A stretch of 64,000 bases of DNA, taken from positions 1 to 64,000 of the forward strand of contig JAFYYR010000024.1 in the NCBI GenBank assembly GCA_017557435.1, read 5' to 3'. The DNA comes from Pseudobutyrivibrio sp. Lineage in GTDB: Bacteria; Bacillota; Clostridia; Lachnospirales; Lachnospiraceae. Positions 29,087-39,353 of this stretch are shown in pieces (position 1 is the stretch's first letter; each line of letters opens with the position of its first letter). Made by a program: the position numbers and the translations under genes. The notes under the pieces were generated by a model. The model saw nothing but the letters and a program-made list of their open reading frames with translations, was not told where the DNA came from and made no database searches.

Positions 29087-30994
29087 ATGAATATTTACAC
29101 TCAATTATGTGGATTGGCCATAATGGCTACTATCCTCTTTTTTTATAGACGCCAGCCCACCATGGGCCTTAGTTCTGAGCGTCATTTTCGGACAACAATA
29201 TACGCAATTTTAGGATGTGTTCTTCTTGATATTGCTTCCTGTTACTTTATTGTACATTCAAATCGTTTCAGCGAAACTGTAGTTTTTTTAATATGTAAGC
29301 TATATCTTCTATCTTTGCAGGTAGTTTCATTTAGCGTCCTCTTCTACACCATTGCTGATGTATTTGAATACTATGGAAGCAAGCACGAGAAAATGCTTGG
29401 AAACCTCTACCAATTAGTATGTGTAATCGGAATGATCATTACCGTGTATCTTCCTATATACACCTACTATGATGGAGTGAAGCTCTATTCCTACGGACCA
29501 GCCACCACTGCCACTTACATATTTGTATCTTTCTACATATTTACAACTATTATTTCAACGGTAGTGCTCAAGAATCACATCAAGCCTAAGAAGACCTACA
29601 TGCTTTTACTTTGGATGGCTATCTGGGCCGTTGCAGCTATTGTGCAATTTTTAAATCCTAAGATTCTTATTGTAAGCTATGCCAGCTGTATTGGAGCATT
29701 GATAATGTATTTTGAGCTGGAAAATCCACAGGGCTCTCTGTCAAGACGTACCGGACACTTCAGTTCAGCAGTTATCAGAGATTATTTTGATTATCTGTAT
29801 CAGACCAGAAAAAATTTTTCCGTAATGATGATTTCCTTCAGAACAGTTGCAGATTCTGCCAATGAAAACAAACTGCTCCGCACTACTATTTCAAAGCTTT
29901 CAGAGTTTTTATTTACAGTAGATACAGCAAAAGTTTTCGATACTGCAGAAGGATATTTCGTATTAGTATTTGAAAATATGGATTTTGTTGAAAGCACTAA
30001 ATTCAGAATCAACACATATTTTCAATCCATACAGGACAACCCAGATGTCAGCAATGCCATCACCCTTTTAAGACCTTTTTACACCATTGTTCCAAATTCA
30101 ACTATCTCAGGCAACGCCGATGAGCTATTACTTCTTCTTTCAAACTTCATTCCAAGTGACAGAAATAAGCTTTCTGGAAATGAAGTAATAGTAAATGATG
30201 AAATCATGGCAAGCGTCAGACACAGCAAAGTTGTGGAGAAAATGGTTGTAGAGGCCATGGAAACTGACAGAATAGAGGTTCACTATCAACCTATTTTTGA
30301 TATTGCAAACAACAAATTTACAACAGCTGAAGCATTGGTTCGTATCCGGCTTGGGGACGATTCTTTAATATACCCTGATGAGTTTATTCCTATTGTGGAA
30401 GCCTCAGGTAGAATCATTCCTCTTTCAGATACAATCTATAGAAAGGCTCTATCCTTTTTAAAATCCTATCATGTAGAAAGACTTGGAATAGAGCATATAG
30501 AGCTTAACCTTTCTGTAAAACAGGGTGAGAATCCACTTTTCGTCAACCGATTTATGGAAATGCTAACAGAATATAACATTCCAGCGGAATTCATCAATTT
30601 AGAAATAACAGAGACCAACTCAATTCATAGTCAGGAAAGTCTCTTTGAAAATATGAAAAAGCTTGAAGAAACGGGATTATCATTTTCACTTGATGATTTT
30701 GGTTCTGGCTCATCTAATCTTAACTACATCATTGATATGCCAGTTGCCATCGTAAAATTAGACAAGCACTTAACAGACGAATACTTCATCAATCAAAAAG
30801 CAAAAGCTATAGTTAAAACAGTTATAGAAATGGCTCATTCAATGGGCATTAAAATCATAGCCGAAGGAATTGAGACTACAGAATCACTTGAAGAAATGAA
30901 ATCACTGGGAGTTGATTATATCCAGGGATTCTATTTCTCAAGGCCTCTTCCTGAGCATGAATTTTTAAAATTCATTCAACAGCACAATCTATAG
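29087..30994 (+). CDS. Membrane EAL phosphodiesterase with degenerate GGDEF
   Basis: A 635-residue protein. Six or seven TM helices fill residues 1-215. A GGDEF-fold domain (about 225-375) reads DTAEGYFVLVF where the GGDEF signature should be, so it should not make cyclic di-GMP. The EAL domain (about 385-630) retains every catalytic position I can check: AEALVRI, ELNLSVKQ, EITET, LDDFGSGSSN, VKLDKH, AEGIE, QGFYFSRPL. The likely role is membrane-located cyclic di-GMP hydrolysis, with the degenerate domain possibly binding GTP as an effector. A flavin reductase-like gene follows 15 bp downstream and is probably in the same operon. Confidence 0.9.
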   Translation: MNIYTQLCGLAIMATILFFYRRQPTMGLSSERHFRTTIYAILGCVLLDIASCYFIVHSNRFSETVVFLICKLYLLSLQVVSFSVLFYTIADVFEYYGSKHEKMLGNLYQLVCVIGMIITVYLPIYTYYDGVKLYSYGPATTATYIFVSFYIFTTIISTVVLKNHIKPKKTYMLLLWMAIWAVAAIVQFLNPKILIVSYASCIGALIMYFELENPQGSLSRRTGHFSSAVIRDYFDYLYQTRKNFSVMMISFRTVADSANENKLLRTTISKLSEFLFTVDTAKVFDTAEGYFVLVFENMDFVESTKFRINTYFQSIQDNPDVSNAITLLRPFYTIVPNSTISGNADELLLLLSNFIPSDRNKLSGNEVIVNDEIMASVRHSKVVEKMVVEAMETDRIEVHYQPIFDIANNKFTTAEALVRIRLGDDSLIYPDEFIPIVEASGRIIPLSDTIYRKALSFLKSYHVERLGIEHIELNLSVKQGENPLFVNRFMEMLTEYNIPAEFINLEITETNSIHSQESLFENMKKLEETGLSFSLDDFGSGSSNLNYIIDMPVAIVKLDKHLTDEYFINQKAKAIVKTVIEMAHSMGIKIIAEGIETTESLEEMKSLGVDYIQGFYFSRPLPEHEFLKFIQQHNL

Positions 30995-31009
30995 AAAAGG
31001 AGAGATTAT

Positions 31010-31534
31010 ATGCACACATTTCAACCTTATCCAATCGATATGCTAGAGTGGAACCCTATCAAAAAGCTTGCCGAAGAAGGTATCGCTATAGTGGCTGAGG
31101 CAAATGGTAAAGTTAATGCCACTTCTTCCCACAACGGAGGGGTTGGCCACATCTGGGGTAAAAATGTAGTCTACGCTTTTTTGCGCAACACTCGCTACAC
31201 AAAGCAGCTGATAGATGACAGTGAATATTTCTCTGCCTGCTTCTTTGATATGTCAGAGAAAAATAATGTTCAGCTTATGAAAGTTCTAGACCAGCTCAGT
31301 GGCCGAAATGAAGACAAATTAGCCCAGTGCAAGGTAGAAGTCGAACACGCTTTAAATGCTCCATATATCGACGGAGCCAACTTCATCATCCTTTGCAGAA
31401 AAATTGCTGCGGTGCCAATGACAGAAAACACAATCCTTGATCCAAAGATTTTAGATGAGCAATATACCGAGCGACACATGGATGATTTCCACACCATGTA
31501 CATTGGCGAAATCCTTGATATAAGAGCAAGATAA
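31010..31534 (+). CDS. Flavin reductase-like FMN-binding split-barrel protein
   Basis: A 174-residue protein resembling the flavin reductase-like domain (split barrel) family. Recognisable are the N-terminal NPIKKLAEEGIAIVAE, the loop NATSSHNGGVGHIW, YAFLRNTRYTKQLIDDS and SACFFDMSEKNN, and a C-terminal YIGEILDI strand. Members bind FMN and act as NAD(P)H:flavin reductases or storage proteins; the partner is unknown. AAAGGAGAG precedes the ATG. It follows the EAL gene closely and ends at a bidirectional terminator. Confidence 0.82.
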   Translation: MHTFQPYPIDMLEWNPIKKLAEEGIAIVAEANGKVNATSSHNGGVGHIWGKNVVYAFLRNTRYTKQLIDDSEYFSACFFDMSEKNNVQLMKVLDQLSGRNEDKLAQCKVEVEHALNAPYIDGANFIILCRKIAAVPMTENTILDPKILDEQYTERHMDDFHTMYIGEILDIRAR

Positions 31535-31547
31535 TATATACAGCCAC

Positions 31548-31587
31548 AATAAAAGCGCCAGAGAAATTATCCTCTAGCGCTTTTATT
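31548..31587. terminator. Bidirectional terminator between convergent genes
   Basis: AATAAAAGCGC (31548-31558) pairs with GCGCTTTTATT (31577-31587), with an inner AGAG/CTCT. The A- and T-rich ends serve both the flavin reductase-like gene (plus) and the chemoreceptor (minus). Confidence 0.85.
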
Positions 31588-31628
31588 TATACCCTTTGAA
31601 CCTACTTTTTATTAGTTAAGCCCAGGCA

Positions 31629-33314
31629 TTAGCCCTGTGCTAATAACTGCTCCTGATACTGGAAGAATGCCATCTCATTATCAAGCACCTTAGCGATTTC
31701 ATTAAGACCATTCGCCTTGTTCGAAAGCACATCCATAGTATCTGATAATTCCTGCATAGAAGCTCTGGTTTCCTCTGAACTTGCAGCATTCTCCTGAGAA
31801 ATAGCTGAAAGATTTGTAATTGTATCAGAGATAACATGACTTGCATCCCCTGATCTTTCAACATTCTCTACAATCTTTCTTGTCAAATTAATCGAATTAT
31901 TAATATCTCCAATAAGTGCGTCTACCTGCTCGATAGTCCTGTGGATTGTAGAACGCTGCTTGCTAATTGTCTCCTGAACATTTCCAGCCTCTTCCATTGT
32001 CTTTGTGGAATCAGCAGCAAGGCCCTTCATAGCCTCTTGAATATTACCAGCAGCCTCTGCTGACTGGTCAGCAAGCTGTCTTATTTCATCTGCAACAACG
32101 GCAAATCCCTTGCCCGCTTCACCAGCTCTTGCCGCCTCAATGCTGGCATTTAAAGAAAGCAGATTTGTCTGAGCTGCAATTGCATCAATTATTTTAACAG
32201 CCTCACTGATAGTGGTAACCGCTGAGTTAGTATTTCCAATCAACTCAACTATACCGTCGATAGCTGTAATACTCTCTCTTGTAGACATCCTAAGCTCTGT
32301 AAGCTTATCCTGGCTGGCCTTGGAATTCTCCTGCATAGAATCTGCAAGGCCCTGCATCTGCTTAGTATCATCAATAATAAGCTCTATGGCTGTATTAATA
32401 TCATTTACACTTTCTACTGCAGACTGCAATGATTCAGCCTGGCTAGAAGCACCTGTTGCCACCTGAGCTACAGCTGTTGTAACATTGTCAGCTGTCTCTG
32501 TGATGCTCTGAACTGTTGTATATAAGTACTCTGCCGAATTGTCTACCTCGTCCGAAGAAACTCGGGCATTTCCGATTACACTTCTTATTTTTGCCGCCAT
32601 TTCAAATAAGGCAGATGACATTTCTCCAAGCTCATCCTTGCGATTTTTCACCTTGTCTGAAAGGGTAATCGCCAAATCACCTGTTGCCATCTGACGCACT
32701 GCCTTAACATTCTCATCAATGGCTTTCACTATTTGAAGCACGTATAATATCATTATAATGGTCGATGCAATAATAATCGCACCTGCCAAAGTAATCATCA
32801 CCTTTATTCTATCGTTTATATATGTGGATATAAGAATCTTTGGCTGGCCCACAAAAGCCATGCCATAAACCTCACCTGTGTTTTCATCAATCAAAGGCTC
32901 ATAAGCTACATAGAACTTTTCCCCATTAATCACTACATTAGCCGCCGAGTAACTCTGCTTATTCTTTAATACCGCCTCAATAACTGCATCTGAAGCCTTT
33001 GTTCCGACCACTCCATCAATACTAGATCGTTCTCGAGTATCCCCTACAAAATACGTATAATCATATCCGGTCTGCTTATACATATCCTCCTCTAGGGTGC
33101 TAGTTGTGGATGCATCATCCTCTCTTGTGTACTGCAATACCATTGCATAAGATTTACAAGCTGCAGCCACACCTGTTTCAACCTCGTCCTCCATACCACG
33201 TCTCAGGTTAATAACACCAACAAGTGTTGCAGCAAAACCAACTAGTAATAATGCTAGTATAACAAAACCGATCAACATGACTTTAAGGGACATCGCTTTG
33301 CTTTTCTTTTCCAT
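31629..33314 (-). CDS. Methyl-accepting chemotaxis protein with Cache-type sensor
   Basis: A 561-residue chemoreceptor. TM1 is at about 10-33, an extracellular single-Cache-like sensor spans about 40-185 ([37 protein letters not shown]), TM2 is near 190-215, then a HAMP domain and signalling coiled coil with the tip [20 protein letters not shown]. The C-terminus ([15 protein letters not shown]) lacks a clear CheR-binding pentapeptide. Small organic acids are common Cache ligands but nothing identifies the ligand here. CGGAGGG precedes the ATG. Confidence 0.93.
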   Translation of the reverse strand: MEKKSKAMSLKVMLIGFVILALLLVGFAATLVGVINLRRGMEDEVETGVAAACKSYAMVLQYTREDDASTTSTLEEDMYKQTGYDYTYFVGDTRERSSIDGVVGTKASDAVIEAVLKNKQSYSAANVVINGEKFYVAYEPLIDENTGEVYGMAFVGQPKILISTYINDRIKVMITLAGAIIIASTIIMILYVLQIVKAIDENVKAVRQMATGDLAITLSDKVKNRKDELGEMSSALFEMAAKIRSVIGNARVSSDEVDNSAEYLYTTVQSITETADNVTTAVAQVATGASSQAESLQSAVESVNDINTAIELIIDDTKQMQGLADSMQENSKASQDKLTELRMSTRESITAIDGIVELIGNTNSAVTTISEAVKIIDAIAAQTNLLSLNASIEAARAGEAGKGFAVVADEIRQLADQSAEAAGNIQEAMKGLAADSTKTMEEAGNVQETISKQRSTIHRTIEQVDALIGDINNSINLTRKIVENVERSGDASHVISDTITNLSAISQENAASSEETRASMQELSDTMDVLSNKANGLNEIAKVLDNEMAFFQYQEQLLAQG

Positions 33315-33427
33315 GAAAACCCTCCGTTAATCATCTCCCTTCTATTGATCGAACCATATACCCCAACAAAGCTAGCGAGACCAACTAGGGTCATTATAAA
33401 CCAAAATGTGGTATATTCTGTGAAGAA

Positions 33428-33463
33428 AAAATGAAAAGCAACTGCCCAATTTAAGGCAGTTGC
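33428..33463 (-). terminator. Terminator of hisS
   Basis: GCAACTGCC (33438-33446) pairs with GGCAGTTGC (33455-33463). On the minus strand TTTTCATTTTTT follows. It ends the hemZ-hisS unit before the chemoreceptor gene. Confidence 0.88.
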
Positions 33464-33498
33464 CGCATATTCATACATATATAATTAGATATAGATAA

Positions 33499-34758
33499 TT
33501 ATCTGTTAAAGAACTCTACAAACTCCTCGTAGCCTTCATTTGTAAGCTGTTCCTTCTGGAACTTTTTATTTTTGTTCATACGAACAACAAGTACTGTCTG
33601 TCCCTGCTCTCTTGCAGCCTTGGCCTGAGCCATAACCTCTGCAAGCTTCTCAGCTGGGTAGCCCTTCTCTACAAGGTAAGCCACCTTTTTGCTAGCGCCT
33701 GGTACCTTGAATCCCTGCTCCATAAGAAGAAGGATAATACGCTCAAATCCGATTGAGAAACCACAAGCTGGTGTGTTCTGGCCAGTGAAGTTACCAATCA
33801 TCTTATCGTAACGTCCGCCGCCACCGCAGCTTCCGCCAAACTCTGGGATAGCAATCTCAAAAATAGTTCCTGTATAGTAGCTCATACCACGTACAAGTGT
33901 AGGATCAAATACAAGCTCAAACTGAGCTTCCTTAGTAGCATTGACTGCTGTAGCAATCTCACGCATCCAGTCAGCCACCTCTGTATCAAGGAACTCGCCA
34001 AGCTTATCAAGAAGAACTTCCATGCCTGCTGCCACATCCTTAACACCCTCAAGTGCAGCAAAAAGCCCTACGTACTTGTCGATAGACTCCTTAACATAGC
34101 CTGACTCAAGAAGCTCTGCTGATACTCCATCAAGACCGATTTTATCCATCTTATCAAGAGTGATAAAGATAGAATCATAATCCTCCTCAGAAAATCCTGC
34201 ATAAGCTGCCATAGCCTTAAGAATACGGCGCTCATTTATACGAATCTCAAAATTCTTGAATCCGATACGACCAAGAGTAGTTGTTGTAGCAAGAATAAGC
34301 TCAATCTCTGCTAAGTTGCTAGGCTCACCTAAAATATCGATATCACACTGAGTAAACTGGCGATAACGACCACGCTGAGGTCTGTCTGCTCTCCACACAG
34401 AACCAATCTGAAGAGCTTTAAATGGAGATGTAAGCTCATTAGCATGGTTAGAGTAGAATCTGCAAAGTGGAACTGTAAGGTCATATCTCATACCAAAGTC
34501 AACAACCTGCTCCTCTGTAGTAGCCTCTGGGATGTTGAGCTTCTCGCCTCTCTTCATTACCTTGAAGATAAGCTTTTCATTCTCGCCACCCTGCTTGTTT
34601 GATAAGTTGCCAATAGACTCCATTGCTGGTGTCTCAATTGGAGTAAATCCAAAAGAACGATATGTATCCTTGATAATAGAAGTTACGTAGTCGCGAACCT
34701 CCATCTCATAAGGGAGAATATCCTTCATTCCGTTAACTGGTTTCTTGTTTAAAGCCAT
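33499..34758 (-). CDS. hisS: Histidyl-tRNA synthetase
   Basis: Class II aminoacyl-tRNA synthetase, 419 residues. Motif 2 lies in GSVWRADRPQRGRYRQFTQCDIDILG, the histidine-specific loops are LVRGMSYYTGTIFEI and GGGGRYDKMIG, and motif 3 is CGFSIGFERIILLL. The C-terminal anticodon domain (TVLVVRMNKNKK) completes it. The gene overlaps hemZ by 10 nt. HisZ, a HisG regulatory paralogue, is excluded by the complete catalytic motifs. Confidence 0.98.
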   Translation of the reverse strand: MALNKKPVNGMKDILPYEMEVRDYVTSIIKDTYRSFGFTPIETPAMESIGNLSNKQGGENEKLIFKVMKRGEKLNIPEATTEEQVVDFGMRYDLTVPLCRFYSNHANELTSPFKALQIGSVWRADRPQRGRYRQFTQCDIDILGEPSNLAEIELILATTTTLGRIGFKNFEIRINERRILKAMAAYAGFSEEDYDSIFITLDKMDKIGLDGVSAELLESGYVKESIDKYVGLFAALEGVKDVAAGMEVLLDKLGEFLDTEVADWMREIATAVNATKEAQFELVFDPTLVRGMSYYTGTIFEIAIPEFGGSCGGGGRYDKMIGNFTGQNTPACGFSIGFERIILLLMEQGFKVPGASKKVAYLVEKGYPAEKLAEVMAQAKAAREQGQTVLVVRMNKNKKFQKEQLTNEGYEEFVEFFNR

Positions 34759-36188
34759 TTCAAATCCTCTCTAAGTCTTTCTCTTTTTCTTTCTATCATC
34801 TCATCAATTCTGTCCATGTATAACTGAACGTCCTTGACATTTTCACATCTTGTAACTGTCTTGCCATGGTCTGTAACAAACTTGCAGGCCGTGCCGCAAC
34901 CAAGTGCCATTATAGTTTGTTTTTCTTCCATTATCAAGATATTATAAAGGCCTTCTTTGCCTTCCTTTGCATATCCGATATTTTCCAGATTGGCAGCCAT
35001 ATTTTTCTGACGGTACAGATAATATGGTTCCATATTCATCCTTCTAGCTGACTCAAGACAAATATCCATATGCTTTTGAGAATTCTCCACAAGATAATCC
35101 TCGTATGCTTCCTTGTCATAGTTAAGTCTAGCTGAATGCTTAAGGGCAAGGGAGTGAACTGTCAGGTTATCTGGGCTAAGCTTTTCTACCTCTGACAATG
35201 TATACTGTACATCCTCTATAGTCTCGCCAGGTAATCCTAAAATTAAATCCATATTTATATTTTCAAATCCAAGTTCCTTAGCCCACGCGTAGACTCTATG
35301 AATGTCCTCTACCTTATGGAATCTACCGATTAAGTCTAGAGTCTTTTGATTCATAGTCTGTGGGTTAATGGAGATTCTTGATACTGGGTGATTCTTCATC
35401 ACCTGAAGTTTCTCGTAAGTAATGGAATCAGGACGTCCTGCCTCAATAGTGTATTCAAGTAGAGAGTCAGTATCAAAATATTTATCTATGAGAGAAAGGA
35501 GCCTCTCCAAATGGTCTGCATCAAGAGATGTAGGGGTTCCTCCGCCAATGTAAATCGTGGTTAAACTTTTATCTTTGCATGTTTCTGCTGTAAAAGCCAT
35601 CTCTTTTTCTAAAGCATCAATATAGTCATCTAACTTTTTCATCCAAAGTCCTATTGGATATGAAGTAAATGAACAATAAAGACATGTGCTTGGGCAGAAT
35701 GGAATTCCTATATATACAGAGTATCCGTTGTCATAGTCTATCTTAGATAAAAGTTCATGTTCCTTATGAGAAACCTCAAGGCTTAAGTCTATCTTCTCCT
35801 GAGAGGTAAGATATGTCTCCTTCATATAAGAAGTAATCTCATCATCACTAGCCCCCTCTTCTATCATTCCAAGGGATATCTTAGTAGGGCGAATGCCTGT
35901 AAGTGTTCCCCATGGAAGGGTCTTGCCTGTGCGCTCGCTTAAGCTCTTATATATGGCAAGCTTCAGGCGATTCTTAGTGTCTGGGCGATTGGAGTAATCG
36001 ATTTCTATCTCCTGACCATCCAGGGTGAGTACATGGTCTGCGTACTTCACATCCATAGTGAAGCTAACCTCTTCATCTATAGGTGCCTCATCTGTACCAA
36101 TTCTCACATCCTCCTTAGGATAGAAAGCCTTAACCAGTGAGTATATATCATATTCAAAATTGTCTTCGTTTAATTTTACGTATATCAT
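34749..36188 (-). CDS. hemZ: HemZ / HemN-like radical SAM oxidase
   Basis: Radical-SAM protein of 479 residues in the coproporphyrinogen III dehydrogenase HemZ family. The cluster motif CPSTCLYCSFTSYP (CX3CX2C) is near residues 165-178, with IYIGGGTPTS, EAGRPDS and RISINPQTM. The N-terminal ~150 residues are the family extension. Oxygen-independent heme synthesis is the family annotation, but HemN relatives include heme chaperones and methylases, and no other heme gene is in the window, so the reaction is uncertain. It lies in the conserved RSH-MBL-hemZ-hisS string. Confidence 0.88.
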   Translation of the reverse strand: MIYVKLNEDNFEYDIYSLVKAFYPKEDVRIGTDEAPIDEEVSFTMDVKYADHVLTLDGQEIEIDYSNRPDTKNRLKLAIYKSLSERTGKTLPWGTLTGIRPTKISLGMIEEGASDDEITSYMKETYLTSQEKIDLSLEVSHKEHELLSKIDYDNGYSVYIGIPFCPSTCLYCSFTSYPIGLWMKKLDDYIDALEKEMAFTAETCKDKSLTTIYIGGGTPTSLDADHLERLLSLIDKYFDTDSLLEYTIEAGRPDSITYEKLQVMKNHPVSRISINPQTMNQKTLDLIGRFHKVEDIHRVYAWAKELGFENINMDLILGLPGETIEDVQYTLSEVEKLSPDNLTVHSLALKHSARLNYDKEAYEDYLVENSQKHMDICLESARRMNMEPYYLYRQKNMAANLENIGYAKEGKEGLYNILIMEEKQTIMALGCGTACKFVTDHGKTVTRCENVKDVQLYMDRIDEMIERKRERLREDLKWL

Positions 36189-36254
36189 TTATATTTCCTT
36201 ATTACTATAGTTACAATCCCTCAGTAAATTGGTTAAGATTTTAGCACATAATTT

Positions 36255-36276
36255 AAGGTCAGGCTAGCCTGACCTT
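36255..36276 (-). terminator. Perfect palindrome after the MBL hydrolase gene
   Basis: AGGTCAGGC (36256-36264) pairs with GCCTGACCT (36267-36275) across TA. The following T-run is poor, so it may be a weak terminator or attenuator between the MBL hydrolase and hemZ genes. Confidence 0.5.
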
Positions 36277-36282
36277 TAAGCG

Positions 36283-36906
36283 TTATAAAAATGGATTGTA
36301 AATGCGCTCATCTCCAATAGTGGTAGCGCTCTCATGACCTGGATAACAGATTGTATCATCTGGAAGTACCATAAGCTTAGTCTTGATGCTGTCAACAAGC
36401 TGTGCCATAGAGCCTCCCGGGAAATCTGTACGTCCTACAGAGCCACAGAAAAGTGTGTCACCTGTAAATAGCACTCCTGCATCCTCAAAATAGAAGCAGC
36501 AACCACCTGGTGTGTGACCTGGTGTGCCAAGGCACTTGAACTTAAGTCCTGCCAGCTCTACCTCTTCATCATCCTTAAGATATACATCTACCTGATATGA
36601 CTTTGGAGAAAATACCATGTCCCCTGACAAATTCACGGCAGGATTCTCAAGTGTCTCTTTCTCCTTCTCGTAGGCGTATACCTTAATATCGTATTCTTTT
36701 GCAATCTCCTCTGCCGCTCCCACATGATCAAAATGTCCGTGGGTAAGGATGATAGCAACTGGTCTAGTGCCAGATGCCTCAACAGCCTTTTTAATTCTGT
36801 CTGGCGCAGAGCCTGGATCTACAATTATAGATTCTCCTGTCTTATCGTTGATTGCCATGTAGCAATTCATAGCACAGACAGGAAGAAGTACATGTGCAAC
36901 TTTCAT
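36283..36906 (-). CDS. Metallo-beta-lactamase-fold hydrolase (glyoxalase II-like)
   Basis: A 207-residue cytosolic MBL-fold enzyme. The dinuclear metal motif THGHFDHVG (HxHxDH) is near residues 54-62, with further ligands in GTPGHTPGG (near 130) and FTGDTLF (Asp near 149), and a C-terminal His in CYPGHE. It matches the YcbL/GloB-type hydrolases that act on S-lactoyl-thiol-like or other thioesters; the actual substrate is unknown. It starts one base after the RSH stop, so is co-transcribed with it. Confidence 0.88.
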   Translation of the reverse strand: MKVAHVLLPVCAMNCYMAINDKTGESIIVDPGSAPDRIKKAVEASGTRPVAIILTHGHFDHVGAAEEIAKEYDIKVYAYEKEKETLENPAVNLSGDMVFSPKSYQVDVYLKDDEEVELAGLKFKCLGTPGHTPGGCCFYFEDAGVLFTGDTLFCGSVGRTDFPGGSMAQLVDSIKTKLMVLPDDTICYPGHESATTIGDERIYNPFL

Positions 36907-36907
36907 C

Positions 36908-39211
36908 TTATCCTCTAGTTCTCTCTACATCGATGATTGATTCAACCTGCTTAATCTTCTCTACGAGAGCTCTAAGTTGCTCCTTGCTGTGGGTACCAAA
37001 TTTTATAGTGATAGTAGCCACACCCTGCTTGCTAGTCTTAGAGTGGATTGAATCTATATCGATTTCTCTCTCGGTAAATATACGGGTAATATCAACAAGA
37101 AGTCCTGTACGATTGTTACCGTAAATATTAATTTCTGTAAGGTAAACTCCGCCCTTCTGTCCCTCTTCATTGGCATCCTGAGCCCACTCGGCCTCAATCA
37201 GACGCTCTTTTTCAAAGTCAGGCAGATTAATCATATTGATACAATCGGTACGATGGATGGAAACACCACGTCCTCTTGTGACAAATCCAACAATCTCATC
37301 ACCTGGCACTGGATTACAGCACTTAGAGAACCGGACAGATACATCGTAAAGTCCGCTAACTGTAATGCCATTCTTAGACTTAGGACGAATCTTCTCTCCA
37401 TTGCCAGAATGCTCTGCAAGGACCTCTTCGTCAGTGATTTTAACAGGGTGGTCCTTCTGCCATGCTGAATACATACGGTTAATAACCGCACCTTCTTTGA
37501 TGGCGCCCTGACCGATAGCTGCAAGTGTATCATCCCAGCTATGGAATCCGTATTTATTCTTAACAAGCTCCTGGTATTTTGGCTTGTTAATCTCTCCTAA
37601 ATCAATGCCCTTTTGCTTAGCTGAAGCAATGACAAGTTCCTTACCTTTTGCGATATTTTCGTCCTTGGACTGGGTTCTGAACCACTGATTGATTTTGTTC
37701 TTAGCCTGTGATGACTTAACAATACTGAGCCAGTCACGGCTAGGTCCATTAGTATTCTGTGAGGTGACAATCTCGATTCTATCACCATTTTGAATCTCAT
37801 AGTCAATTGGCACTAGCTTGCCATTGACCTTGGCACCGATCATCCTGTTACCTACTGCTGAGTGAATAGCATAGGCAAAATCGATAGGTGTTGAGCCATT
37901 AGGCAAATTCTTAACATCTCCGCTTGGAGTAAAACAGAATACTGTATCTGAGAATAAATTTAAATCTGATTTTAATAAAGATGAGAATTCCTTATTATCC
38001 GATATCTCCTGCTGCCACTCAAGGATTTCTCTAAGCCAAGAAAGCTTCTCCTCCTCACCTACAACTGATGAGCCCTCACCGCTCTCCTTGTATTTCCAGT
38101 GAGCAGCGATACCGTATTCACTAGTACGGTGCATCTCGTAGGTACGAATCTGAATCTCAAATGGAGCTCCGTTAGGTCCAATGACTGTAGTATGTAAAGA
38201 CTGATACATGTTAGGCTTTGGCATAGCAATATAGTCCTTGAAACGACCTGGAATTGGAGTGTACATCTCATGGATAACACCAAGTGCTGCATAACAGTCC
38301 TTGATAGAGTCAACTATGATACGTACTGCAAATAAGTCATATATCTGATCGATGGTCTTGTTCTGATTGACCATCTTCTTATATATACTAAAGAAGTGCT
38401 TGGCACGACCGTATACCTCAGCATCAATTTCAGCTGCCTTAATATGCTTAGCAACATCATCAACCAGCGAATTGATGTACTCAGTACGCTGATTTCTTCT
38501 GAGAGCTATCTTCTCAACTAGGTCATAGTAGGCATCTGGCTCTAAATACTTAAGAGATAAATCATCCAGCTCTATTTTTACCTTACTGATACCAAGTCTC
38601 TGAGCCAAAGGAGCATAAATCTCCATAGTCTCTCTGGCCTTTTCCTTTTGCTTCTCAGGCTTCATGTACTTAAGAGTACGCATATTGTGAAGTCTATCTG
38701 CAAGCTTAATAAGGATAACTCGAATATCACGTGCCATAGCAAGGAACATCTTACGAAGGTTCTCTGCCTGGATTTCTACCTTATCAGCGTCGTAGCTCAA
38801 CTGACCTAATTTAGTAACGCCATCAACAAGCTCTGCAACTTCCTCTGAGAACTCTGAAGCAATCTCCTCCTTGCTAAGGATTGTATCCTCTACTACATCA
38901 TGAAGGATACCTGCAACAATAGTCTCTTTATCAAGCTCCAAGTCAGCTAGGATTATAGCTACGCAAAGTGGGTGTATAATATAAGGCTCACCGGATTTGC
39001 GCATCTGTCCCTCATGGGCCTTGGACGCAATCTGATAAGCCTTCTCAATCATAGAAATGTCAGTATTTGGGTGGTACTTTTGCACACGCGCAATAAGCTC
39101 CTTGTAGAGCTCCTCAGGGTCTACAAAGTCAGCTGTTGCTATGACACCGCGATTTTCCACAGAAATCTTGCGTTCTAGTGTTTCTAATTCTGTCTTTGTC
39201 TTTTCTGCCAC
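36908..39211 (-). CDS. RelA/SpoT (RSH) bifunctional (p)ppGpp synthetase/hydrolase
   Basis: A 767-residue stringent-response enzyme. The hydrolase domain has HPLCVAIILADLEL and HDVVEDT, with the HD metal site intact. The synthetase domain has GRFKDYIAMPKPNMYQSLHTTVIG and the FEIQIRTYEMH segment. A TGS domain (VFCFTPSGDVKNLPNG), helical and zinc-finger-like parts (FSKCCNPVPGDEIVGF) and a C-terminal ACT domain follow. It is the long single RSH of Firmicutes, probably both making and degrading (p)ppGpp. The start is a GTG at 39211, 7 nt after GGTGG. It leads the RSH-MBL-hemZ-hisS string. Confidence 0.97.
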   Translation of the reverse strand: MAEKTKTELETLERKISVENRGVIATADFVDPEELYKELIARVQKYHPNTDISMIEKAYQIASKAHEGQMRKSGEPYIIHPLCVAIILADLELDKETIVAGILHDVVEDTILSKEEIASEFSEEVAELVDGVTKLGQLSYDADKVEIQAENLRKMFLAMARDIRVILIKLADRLHNMRTLKYMKPEKQKEKARETMEIYAPLAQRLGISKVKIELDDLSLKYLEPDAYYDLVEKIALRRNQRTEYINSLVDDVAKHIKAAEIDAEVYGRAKHFFSIYKKMVNQNKTIDQIYDLFAVRIIVDSIKDCYAALGVIHEMYTPIPGRFKDYIAMPKPNMYQSLHTTVIGPNGAPFEIQIRTYEMHRTSEYGIAAHWKYKESGEGSSVVGEEEKLSWLREILEWQQEISDNKEFSSLLKSDLNLFSDTVFCFTPSGDVKNLPNGSTPIDFAYAIHSAVGNRMIGAKVNGKLVPIDYEIQNGDRIEIVTSQNTNGPSRDWLSIVKSSQAKNKINQWFRTQSKDENIAKGKELVIASAKQKGIDLGEINKPKYQELVKNKYGFHSWDDTLAAIGQGAIKEGAVINRMYSAWQKDHPVKITDEEVLAEHSGNGEKIRPKSKNGITVSGLYDVSVRFSKCCNPVPGDEIVGFVTRGRGVSIHRTDCINMINLPDFEKERLIEAEWAQDANEEGQKGGVYLTEINIYGNNRTGLLVDITRIFTEREIDIDSIHSKTSKQGVATITIKFGTHSKEQLRALVEKIKQVESIIDVERTRG

Positions 39212-39304
39212 GGTATCACCACCTTCCCAAAAATTTTATTAAATATTATATAATTTCGCATTACAAAAAGCAATAATTAGAACATCCAAAAAGTTGCAAT
39301 TTTC

Positions 39305-39333
39305 TAGACATTTTTGCATTTTTTTGGTATCAT
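39305..39333 (+). promoter_or_regulatory. Promoter of the ABC-F gene
   Basis: TAGACA (39305-39310), 17 bp and TATCAT (39328-39333), one mismatch from consensus in each hexamer. Transcription from about 39340 gives an ~80-nt leader that contains an intrinsic terminator. Confidence 0.65.
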
Positions 39334-39353
39334 TACACAGGTTTTGATTTTTC

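Noticed and set aside
33272..33478. 68-codon hydrophobic reading frame overlapping the chemoreceptor start
   Set aside because: It contains the hisS terminator hairpin, lacks a ribosome site and overlaps a secure start; the hydrophobic residues reflect T-rich sequence.
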